A stretch of DNA of 64,000 nucleotides. Source: Rhodopirellula sp. SM50. Its GTDB lineage: Bacteria; Planctomycetota; Planctomycetia; Pirellulales; Pirellulaceae. Shown here piece by piece: positions 1-12,000 of this stretch (its first letter is position 1; the number at the start of each line of letters is the position of its first letter). A program made the translations under genes and the position numbers. The notes under the pieces are model-generated. The model had not been told where the DNA came from, made no database searches, and saw nothing but the letters and a program-made list of their open reading frames with translations. The DNA lies in assembly GCF_002289565.1 (NCBI RefSeq), contig NZ_NTFY01000035.1, forward strand, positions 56,482-120,481. Direction: 5' to 3'.

Positions 1-3000
1 TATCTTGTTCAAGGCGTCGCTGACGGCGAACACACCGTCGTCGTCTTGCCACCGCCTGGGTTTGAATTGACCAACCCGGCGACACGCGCGGCTCCGATCG
101 GCAGCACCTATTTTGTCAGAGCGATCAAGGATGGGACGTCCGGCGCCAACTACTTGGACGAAGCCGCCGGGGTGACGACCAGTCCCGACGGCAACTTCCT
201 TTACGTCGCCTCGTACAACGACGATTCGGTCACGGTGTTCTCACGCAATGCCGCGACCGGACAACTGACCGTCGTCCAGCAGGTCGTCGACAACGTCGGC
301 GGCGTGTCCGGACTGTGGGGCGCCCAGTCGATCGCGATCACCCAGGACGGCGAAAATCTGTACGTGGCTTCGGCGCTCGATGATGCCCTGGTAATGTTTG
401 ATCGAGACCCGCTGACCGGGCAGTTGTCATTCCTGGGAAAACTGACCGACGGAATCGGCGGCGTGGACGGCTTGGACGAAGCCGTGGGCGTCCAGGTCAG
501 CGACGACGGAAAGCACCTGTACGTCGCGGCGTTCACCGATGGCTCGGTCACCCTGTTTACACGCGACCCGTCCACGGGGCTGGTTTCTTACACGCAGAAA
601 TACGTCGGCAATACGAGCGGCGCCTTTGCCGCCGAGTTCAGTCCTGACCAGCGGCATGTGTACGTCTCCGGGGCCGGCAGTTCGGCGATCACCGTTTATG
701 ACCGTGACCTTTCCAGCGGATTGTTGACCCTGAAACAAACCGTCCGTCAATCGGATGCGTCCGTCGATGGGCTGTCCGGAGTATCCGGTCTGTCGGTCAG
801 CACCGATGGAAAGAACCTGTACGCGGCCGGCTATTTCAGCGACAAGCTTGCGGTATTCGACCGAGACACAACGACAGGTTTGTTGACGTTTCATCAGACG
901 ACGGCCGACCCCAATGGGACGTCGTCGTCCGCCCGGCCCATTTCGGTGCTGGCCAGCCCGGACGGACACCACGTCGTGGCGATGTACGAAGCGTACGATG
1001 CCATCGAGATCTTTCGACGTGACGCATCGACCGGCCAGCTGACTTCGTTGCTGCGATACCGCGACGGATTGGGTGGTGTGGACGGGCTCAACGGTGCTTG
1101 GGACGCCGAGTTTTCCAATGACGGTCGGTTCTTGTATGTGGTTGGTGCCTACGACGACGCGGTCGTGATATTTAATCGTAACGCGGGCGAGTGGGTCGCG
1201 ACGGCGATCCAGGCGAATGTCTCGACAGGATCAACAACCGTTCTGCCGGGCTTTGCCGCTCTCAACGTGGCCCCGCAGGGTGTCTCGATCGACTACGTCG
1301 GAAGCGTTCCTGCGACGGCAAACACCATCGATGTTGAGGTGACATTCAGTGAACCCGTGGTCGGGTTCGACACCGACGATCTGCAACTCGGCGGGTCTCT
1401 GACCTCGGCGGCGGTGACCGGGCTTGTCGGATCCGGCGACAGCTACACCGCGACGATCACGTTGGCCGCCGAGCAGGGAACGCTGACCGTCACGGTGGTT
1501 GATGACGGTTCCATTGACGATTTGTATGGTCTTGACCTGGGCGGTCCGGCAATCGGCGACGGCACGTTTTCATCGCCAGCGATCGACGTCGACCTGCTCG
1601 CTCCGACGGTCGAGTCGATCGAGAATGTCTATACCGATTCGACCTCCACCCGTCGACTTGAATTTGTGGTGACATTCAGCGAGCCTGTGAGCGGTGTCGA
1701 CGTCGGCGACTTTCAAGTCAATGCCACGGGTTTGACCGACGTCACGATTGAATCCGTGACCGGTGCCGATGATCGCTACACCGTTGTGGTCACCAACACC
1801 GCGGGCACGGGAACGATCTCGCTGAATCTGGTCGATGACGACAGCATCATTGATGTTGTCGCTTTACCATTGGCTGGAGCCGGTCTGGGCAATGGGGACT
1901 TTGCCAGCTCTGTTGAGTCGGTCGAGCCGGCGGTCGTGAACGGGCGGATTTTCCATGACGAGGACGACGACGCCTATCAGGATGCTTCCGAACCTGGGAT
2001 CGCCGGGGTCATCGTCTACCTGGACGAAAACGGCAATGCCGTCCGCGACGCGGGCGAACCCTTCGCCGTCAGCAGTGCCGACGATGCAGCGACCATCGAC
2101 ATCGACGAATCGGGGACGTATTCGATCACGACCGATCAAACCGGACCGGCAACGATCGCGATTGAAGTCTCGGGCACGCAATTCCTGCAGACCGCACCGC
2201 GTCAGTTCACCGGCGGCAGCGGATTTCTGAGCCATCAACAAACGATCACGACCGATCCCTTGCAGGTGACCGTGTTCGGCAACTATGGCGTCGAAGTCTC
2301 ACCGGACGGGAACTTCATCGTGCTGCAGGTCACCGATGATGGCGGCGGTATCGCCGTCTTTGGGCAGCATCCCGGCGGAACGCTGGAGTCGTTGCACTGG
2401 TATCCGGCGGGCAGTTTGGCCGATCTGGGCGATCCGCAATCGCCGACGTTTTCACCCGACGGAAAGTTCTTGTTTCTCTACTCAAAACAGAGCAAGCAAC
2501 TGCAAACCTATGGATTTGACTTGAACGACGGTTCGCTCACGCAGGTCCAAAGTCTGGATCTGACAGCGGCGGGAATCAGCAACACCGCTTCCCAGGATCT
2601 GCGGATCAGCCCCGATGGGAAGAACTTGTACGCGACGTCTTATACCGATAGCACACTTCGGGTGTTTGGCGTCGAACCTGCAACAGGCGTTGTCACGCCG
2701 CTGCAAACCTTCCATGACTGGGCCGAGACGCCGCGTCTGCAAAACGCGTCCGGGCTGACGGTTTCACCCGACGGCAGACATGTCTATGTCGGCAGCTTTG
2801 CCGAATATTACATCAACGCCTTTGAACGGAATCCGGTCGACGGAACACTTACCAAGATCCAAGAGTTACCCGATGTGCGCCGTCCTTCGCGATTGCTGAG
2901 CTCCGCCGATGGAGAATTTGTGATCGTCAGCGGTTGGGACACGTTCAACAATCAGGACTTGACGACGCTGCGACGTGATCCCGCCACGGGACTGCTAAGT

Positions 3001-6000
3001 GTTTCTTCCCGCCGCGTGATGCCGGCGACGCCCAAGGGTGCTTCCCTTTCGCCGGACGGGAATTCCTTGCACTACGCCGACGATGACTACGCGAACTTGA
3101 ACACGCTGACTCGCGATCCGGCCACCGGCGCATGGACTGCATTGGATGTCTTGACCGACGATGTCGATGTGCCGGGCATGCGCGGGGTGGATGACACCGC
3201 CGTCAGCCCGGACGGGAAATACGTCTATGCCGTCAACGGATTCGAACGCAACTTACACCTGTTCACGCGGGACCAGGGGGTTCGCAGCGAATCAAATCAT
3301 CTGACGTCCTTGAACTTTGGGGCGCAGAACGACGTGTTTGATTTCGGCGTGTTCAATCCGCCACCTGGTCTGGTTTCGGTGACATCCGACCGCAGCGATC
3401 CGACTAGCGAACCCTCGGCAACGATCACCATCGAGTTTAGCGAGTCGGTCAGCGGGTTCGATGAGGCCGACCTCTCGTTGAGCGCCGAAACGTTGACGGC
3501 ATTTCCGGCCGCGACGATCGGAACGGTCGTTGGCGGACCGACCACCTACTCCGTAACGATCAACGGACTGTCGGGCGACGGAACTGTCTCCCTCATGCTC
3601 GACGATGACGACTCGGTCATCGACACGCTGGGTGGACCCTTCGGCGGAACGGGGGCCGGGACCATCGCGTTGATCTCCTTTGCAGTGGACAACGTGGCCC
3701 CGTTGGTCAGCGGCTGGTTGCCCGCTGCCGGGACGGTGACGGACGAATCGACAATCACCTTCACCGTCAACTTTGACGAACCCGTTCAAAACGTCGACAT
3801 CACCGACTTCCAATTGGACGCGGTCGGAATCACGGGCGCGTCGATTCTTGAAGTGACCGGATCAGGTGACACCTACACCATCGACGTCAACACCGGCAGC
3901 GGTGACGGCACGCTGACGTTGCGGTTGGTGGATAATGATTCGATCATGGACGGCTTGACGCAACCGCTGGGCGGTCCGGGTGTGGGCAACGGAGATTCGA
4001 ATTCCCATCCGGTGACGATCACCAAGACCGGCACGATTGAAGGAACGCTGTGGCATGACTTCAACGAGAACGGCGTGCAAGACTCAACTGAAGGAGGCGT
4101 TGCCGGGCTCACGGTTTACCTGGACTTCAATGACAACGGCCAGTTTGACACGGCGAGCGAACCGAGCACGGTCACCGCTGCCGATGATCCGGGGACCCTG
4201 CAAGACGACGAAGCGGGTCGGTATCAATTCTTCAGCGTCGCTCCGGGCGAGTATTCTCTTCGCGTGGCGTCCGCCGTGTGGAGTGCGTTCGAACGTAATG
4301 ACTGGGAAAGCGTGACAGCTAGCACTTACACCGATCAGGGTAACTTTAACGCGGATAACAAGTCGCTGCGTCTGAGTCCCGACGGACGCCACCTGTACGT
4401 CTTCGACCACCTGTCGGATGCGATTGTGGTGTTGGTGATGCCGCAGTCCCCAACCGAATCGTTGACCGAGGTTCAAGTCCTGGTCGATCAATTTGTCGAC
4501 GTCACCAACGCCGCCGGTGACATCGCGTTCACGCCCGACGGCGCGTTCATGTATGTCTCCGAAGACCAGACCGAACGCGTCGCTGTGTACGCACGAAACA
4601 CCGGCGACGGCACGTTGGTGCGAAAACAATTGATCTATGTTCCCGACATCGGGCCGTATGCACTGGAAGTCTCACCCGATGGAAAACACCTGTACGTCGG
4701 CGGCGGCTACATCGCACCGTACGCAATTGATCCGGTGGAGGGGACGTTGACCACGCTTGCCGCCACCGGAACTCCGGCCCGGGTGCAGGACATCGTGTTC
4801 AACAGCGACGGCACCAAACTCTATGCGGTTGATTATGGCAACGTGCTGATGCGGGTCTACACGCGGGATCCCCTGACCGGCGGTATCACGCAAATCCAAG
4901 CGACGGATTCCCAGAGCAATCCGAATCTGTACAGCAATTGGTCCGCCGAAATCGCCGACAACGACCGCGACGTCTATGTGGCGGCACCGCTGAACGATCT
5001 GGTCTGGCATTTCCACACACTCTCCGACGGGCAGCTCTCCTACTTCAGCAAATTGGATCTCGATACCGACGGCTTACGCGATCTGCCGATGGATCTGCAA
5101 TTGAGCCCCGATGGCGACATCGTCTTCGTCGCTTTGGGATTGGACAATGCGATTCAGTTGCTTTACCGCGCGGCCGACGGCAGTCTGACGCAGGGGCCGA
5201 TTTACGGGACGAAAGATGCGACGATCAGCAACATCTATCAAAACACTTCTTCCTTGATGGCGGTCTCTTCCGCAGGTGATGCCGTCGTCCGCGTCAACAA
5301 TCGAGATCAATCCATCGAGCTTTACCGCGCCGAACGGTCTGACGCCCTACGGGTCACGGTGGCGTCCGCGACGGTGGCCGATGCCGATCTCGCGGTCACG
5401 ACACCGGTGCCGGAGTTCGTTTCAATCACGACGTCGGCGACGAGTCCCTGGACGGGGGAATCGTTGCAATACGAAGTCACGTTCAACGAAAGTGTCAGCG
5501 GAGTGGACGCCGGCGACTTTCGCATCGCCACTTCCGAAATCAGCGGCGCGGTGATCGATACGGTGACAGGAAGCGGGGTGACCTACACGGTGACCATCGA
5601 CTTATCCGCCGCCTACGGTCGTGGTGATCTGTCGGTGGAACTCGTCGACGATGATTCGATCCGGAACGATCGCGACGTTCCGTTAACAGGCTACGGTGTC
5701 GGCACGGTGGTCGGCGTCTCACCGACGATCGACGTTCAATTGCCGGCGCCCACGATTGCCTCCATCGACTTCGCCGGCGGAACGGCGGATCAGCTTCAGT
5801 TCACGGTCACATTTGACCAAAGTGTGTCGGGCGTCGACGCGAGTGATTTTGGACTGGAGATCGTGTCGGGCTCACTCACAGGACTCTCCATCGCCTCGGT
5901 TGCCGATGGTCCGGTCAGTTACACGGTGACCATCGATTTAACCGCGGCCGGCGGTCAAGGTGAATTCGCTCTGTACCTGACCGACGACGACTCGATCATC

Positions 6001-9000
6001 AATGGGCGTTCGATCCCTTATGACGGGGTTGGCGTTTCAACCGAGACACCGAAGTCGGATCCCGTTGTGCTCGATTTTGTGAATCCGTCCGTGGTGTCCA
6101 TCACGGCCAGTCCGTCACCGTTGCTCGATTACGCCGACCTCTTGTTTGAAGTGACGTTTTCGGAGCCGGTTGTCAACGTCGACGCCAGTGACTTTTCGGT
6201 TTCCCAGTCCGGTGTTTCCGGAGCTTCGATCCTCTCCATCACCGGACTCCCGGACGGAAAAACGTTTCAAGTGCTCGTCGATTCGGGATCCCTCGATGGC
6301 TCGATTCAGTTGTTGCTGGGCGACGATGACTCGATCGTCGACGCAACCGACAGTCCATTGGGCGGGGTCGGAGTCGGCAATGGAAACCACGCCAGCGAGA
6401 TCGTCACCGTCGAACGATTCCCCCGACGTAGTCTGTCCGGACACATTTACTTTGATACCGACGGAGACGGTGTCCGCGACCCGGGAGAACGGGGTGTGGA
6501 TGCCGCGGGTGTTTACCTGGATTTAGACAACGACGGGCATCGTGACGCCAACGAACCGGTCGGCACCGCGGCCAGCGACGATCCGCTGACCACGGACGTC
6601 GACGAGGGGGGATTCTATCGCTTCGGCAGCCTGGAACTGGGAGATTACATCTTGCGGGTCCGTCCGGATTTGCGTTGGATCGACGACATCAATGATTTCA
6701 CCACCGTCACGCTCGAATTGTCGACGACCGAAGCCGTTGCCGACTTGGGAGTCACTGAAAACAAGGCAACCCTCAGCGGGATGGTCTTTGATGACACCGA
6801 TCGTGACGGCGTGTTGGAGACGGGCGAACCCGGGCTGGCCGGCTGGACCGTTTATCTCGACGCCAACGGGAACGACCAATTCGACTCCGGCGAACGCACG
6901 ACGGTGACCTCGGACGACGATCCTGCCACCGGGGAAGATGAAACGGGATGGTACTCGTTTTCGCCGCTCGAATTTCAATCGCACCGCGTTCGTCTGGTCA
7001 GTCGACCGGGTTTCTTTTCAACATCGCCGGTGTTTGTAGACCGGACGATCGTTGACGCCACGTCGATGGAAGTCGCCAATTTCGGGACCACACCCAACCT
7101 GACGCGAATCAGCGGCGCGGTTTACGGGGACACGAATGCCGATGGTGTTCGCTCGGCCGGCGAACTGGGTTTGGCCGATTGGACGGTGTTCCTGGATGAA
7201 AACCAGAACGGCCAATGGGACAGCGGCGAGCCGACGATGCAAACGTTGGCGGACGATCCCGCAACGACGGCCATCGATGAATCCGGGATGTTTGAATTCG
7301 CGACGCTAGAACTCGGCACGCACGTTGTCTACGCCAGCTTGCCGGTCGGGTACTTGAGCACCAGTCCCAATCCTGTGTCTGTCTCCTTCGCGGCCAGCAC
7401 CGACACGGCGGACGTCAGCTTTGCCCTGACCACCAACGACACGACGCTCTCCGGATTCGTCTTTGACGACGTTGATCGCGATGGCGTCCGGGACGCCGGA
7501 GAAGCCGGGGTGTCCGGTGCGACGGTGTACTTGGATCTCAACGACAACGGCGGTCATGATGTGGATGAACCGTCCCAATTCACAGCCGTGGACGGGTACT
7601 ATGAATTCCTACACGTCGTTCCGGGAAACCATGTTGTGCGCGCGTCTTTGCCGCGGTTCCACGAATCGACCATCGCCGCACATCAGGTCACGGCGGCTTT
7701 GAATCAGGTGATCACGGATCTGAATTTTGGCGCACGCTTTTTCGGCTTCGAGATCACCGGTACACAGTATGACGATCTGAACGACAACGGAGTTCAGGAC
7801 CCCGGCGAGCCTCCGCTGGGTGGCGTTGTCGTATTTGCCGATTCGAACGACAACGGTTTTCCCGATGGCAACGAACCGCAGACCGTTTCAAACTTCAACG
7901 GCGAATACGTGCTGACGGGCACGCAGCCGGGAACGTTTGTCATTCGAGCGTTGTCGCCGGAGCACTATCGACCCAGTGATTCCTATCCCTCACGCGATCG
8001 ACTGTTCGGCATTTCCGACCTGCATTCCCAGGTAGGCCAACGGCTGGTGCTCAATGAGTTTGATCCCGTCAGCGGTGCCGTGTTGGGCGAGTTCATCGTC
8101 AACGGGTCCGAAACGATCGAGACAGAACTCGCGTTCGATGGGCAGAACCTTGTCTTGATCAACAGCGATTCGCATGATCTTGTCCAGCTCGCATTCAACG
8201 GAACGACGTACCAGGAATTCAGTTTGCCGAGAGCTTTGACGGGCGCGCCCTACAGCACGTTCAACGTTTCTTCACCGATCTTTGTCGGTGGATTCTTGTT
8301 CGTCGTGGCAGGTTCGACGACCGACAACATGGGACTGTGGCGAACGGATCTGACGCCCAGTGGGTTGGGTGAGATCTATGCCTCGCAAGGAGACTGGGAA
8401 TACCTCGGTCCGATCACGCTGAACAGTCCTCCTCCGACGCAGGGAGTGACCCTGTCACTTCAGCGTGCCAGCACAACGTCGGCCGACGGTCGGTCCATTT
8501 TGGTCGGCGTGAATGCCTCGGCATCCTTTGTGAACAATTGGCTGCAGATCGATCCGTTCACGCAAACGGCCGACTTGGTCAGCGATTTCAATACGGCCGA
8601 CTATGAACGAGGCATGGCACGAATCGATGACGAAGTCTTTGTCGCCTACCCGGTTCCCTTTACGACCAATGCGGGCCAAATCCTCGTTTACGACAACACC
8701 GGGGCTCGCACCCGAACGCTAGACGGGTTCCTCCCGCAGCACGGCTTGGCCGGAGGTTTGTATCGTGACAATGGCGTCGTCGTGACGTTGGCCGAGCGTG
8801 ATTCCATCACCGACGTCAACCATTTTCACCACGCCGAACTGGCTTCGATCACCGGCAACGTCGCGAAAGACCTCGACCTGAGCGGCACCCTCGATACCGG
8901 CGAACCTGCGCTGGAAGGCGTCACGGTCTACATCGACCTGAACGACAACAAACGATTCGATTCGGAGGAACCATCGGCCGTCACCGATCAAAACGGCGAC

Positions 9001-12000
9001 TACACCATCGCCGGACTGATTCCCGATCGATACACCGTTGGGCAGGTTGCCCCGGCCGAGCATGACGGATTCGCCGTCGGGGAGCCGATCACCCGACTGT
9101 TCACTCAAGCGACCGACGGCGGCGTCTCGACGATCTATGAAATCGATCCCCAGTCCGGAGCCGTGCTGAACCAATTCCCGTCGCCCGGGCCAGTTGAAAC
9201 GCACGCCGGGATGACGATTTACCAAGGCAATCTGTATCTGGCCAAATCCGATCAGCTATTCCAGATTGATCTCGACACCGGCGATGTGTTGGAGGCGATT
9301 CCGATCACACCGGGACCGAAAGACGCGATCGAAATTCGCGACGGTATCGCCTACATGACTCAATACAACGGCGCAGGAATCGAACAGTTCGATCTGCGAC
9401 GTCGACGTCTGATCGCACAACTCGACGTGCATGCGATTAACAACATCACCGGATCGGGATACATCATTTTCACACGTGGCGCGGCGGTCGACCGTGAAAG
9501 TTTCGTTCTCGAGATGCGTTCGGGTACCTACAACGTTGACTTTCGCACGGGACAGATCATTCCGCACGCTCCGACGCACGCCTTTCCGTGGAATGCCTAT
9601 CTGGCCGCCGCCGGTGGCGAATCGTTTACCTACGCCAGCTACGGCAGTTTATTGAGGACCAGCGCAACGACGTCGATGGAGCCTTACAACGTTCCGGGAG
9701 CCGTCACGTATCGTTCGATCACTTCGGTGGTTTCGGGGACGGTCAGTGATTACGGCGCCGAAGTGGATTTGCCGTCGGAACACATCGTTTGGGCGACGCA
9801 AGGCGAACCGACCACGGGCATCGACTTCGGAAACCAACCCGGTGTCGGGACGATCAGCGGCGTCCAATTCGAAGATCTAAACGGGAACGGCGTTCAAGAT
9901 CCCGGTGAATCGCCATTGACCGGTGTGACGGTGTTCGTGGATGAGAACGCCAACGGCGTTGCCGATGCAGGCGAACCTTACGCTGTCAGCGCCGCCGACG
10001 GAACGTATTTGATCGTCGATGTCCCGCGTGGAGAGCACCTTGTTCAAGCGATTTCGCCACCGCATTATCAGCCGACCATCATCGACAGCGTGGCAGACCG
10101 TCTGTTCGGCGTCGCAAGGATCACGAACGCGGAAAGTCCGACGGGCTATTATCTGCAGATTCGCGAACTCAATCCCCTGACGGGAGACCGCTTGAATACC
10201 CTCAATACGGCAATCCCGGTTGAATTGCCGTACACCGCCGCATTCGACGGAACGCGATTGATCGTGATCGACAACAATCTGGATCTGTTGTTCGAAATCG
10301 GACTCGACGGCAGGCTGATCGATCAGGTTCCGCTTCCTGGGCAGGGAGGTTCAACGGTCTTTTCGCAAGGACCCGTCGTCATCGACGATACGATCTATTT
10401 AATGACCGTGGGCGGATCGATGCCGATGCAATTGATTCGTTACGACGCCGATGCCAATGCGTTTTACGGTGCGATGCCGATCTCACGCTACATTGACCCG
10501 GCCGCTGAGCTCAACGGATTGCCGCAGTTGTCCCTCTCGCTAAGTGAATCGCCCGACGGAAGGTCCATTCTCGCGTTTTCGAATGTCGATTCGCGTGTCT
10601 TCGTGATCGATCCGTTGACGGCTCGGATGACATCGGTGCTGGATCTGCCTCGGACCGATGATGGCGTTTATAGCGCCGCGGCGGTCGGCGGTGAGTTGTT
10701 CGTCCGTGCCGCGGGCAGTCAAGGCAACCTGGACGTGTATGACAGCCAATACAATTTGCTGCGGACGCACGGCAACACTGCGACGCCGGGAATGGGCGGC
10801 GGCGTGTTCGTCGATTCAGGGATCGTCACGACCGTCTCGACGACCAGCGGAGCGACCGAAATTGATTTTGGCCACCGCCGTGTCACGTCGACGTTATCCG
10901 GGACCGTGCTGGATGATCCCAACCATAATCGCGCCGCCGACAGTGGCGAAAGGTCTTCGGCCGGTGTACGCGTCTACTTGGATATCAATCGCAACGGTCG
11001 TTTTGACAGCGGTGAACCGGAAACGTTGACCGATGCCGATGGGGTGTATGCTTTCACCGGCGTTACGCCGGGCGATTACACGGTGCGCGTCGATCAGCCG
11101 GTCAGCTTAAAAGTGCTGACCGACACCGACGCCGTCGAACTGTATTCGCTGGAAGTCGATCAGGGCGTTTCGACGATTCGCAAGTACGATCCGATCACCG
11201 GCCTACTGCTTCGTGAGTTTCCCGCCCCCGGTACGAGCACGACCGATGCCGGATTGGCGCTCGACGATTCAGGTTTGTTCTATTCCGCCAATTCGACGCT
11301 TTGGAAACTGGATCCCGACGACGGAAGCGTCGTTGATTCGGTTCAGCTTCCGGTGGGAGCATATGGCGGTCTGGCGGCAATCGACGAGACGGTTTACGCG
11401 ATCGATGCGTCGACAAACACGCTTTATAAAATCGACGTGTTCACAATGCAGGTGATCGAATCGATCGACGTCAATGCGGTGAACCCGCCGGGCCCGAGGG
11501 GCGTCGACTTCCAAGACAACCTGGGCGAGACGCCGGACGTGACTCGTTTGATGACACGTCTGCACTCCGGTGGTGGTACCATCGTCTTGGATCCAGGGAC
11601 GGGAATCTATGAACCACGGATCCCGACCAACCTGGGGACGGCGGGGATCTCTGGAGCGGAGGGGGAAATCTACCGGGTCATCGGGGGAAAGATTCGTGTC
11701 GAGTCGTTCCTGGAAGGGTTGATTCGCGAAGTGGTGCCGATCCAAGCCCCCTACGGGATCGGTGCCGCTCTGGTCCCGTCAAGCGAGTACACCGTCCGCG
11801 CGGCGCCGGGCGTCAACCATCCGGCGTTGGACTTCTTTCAGCAGGTTGCCGAAGCGTCGATCGAAGGCGTTCTCTGGGATGATCTCGATGCCGACGGAGC
11901 GATCGATTCCGGTGAAAGCTTGCTGGCCGGCCGGACCGTGTTTTTGGACGACAACCGCAACGGCACGCTGGATAGCGGCGAGCCATTCGTCGTGACGATG

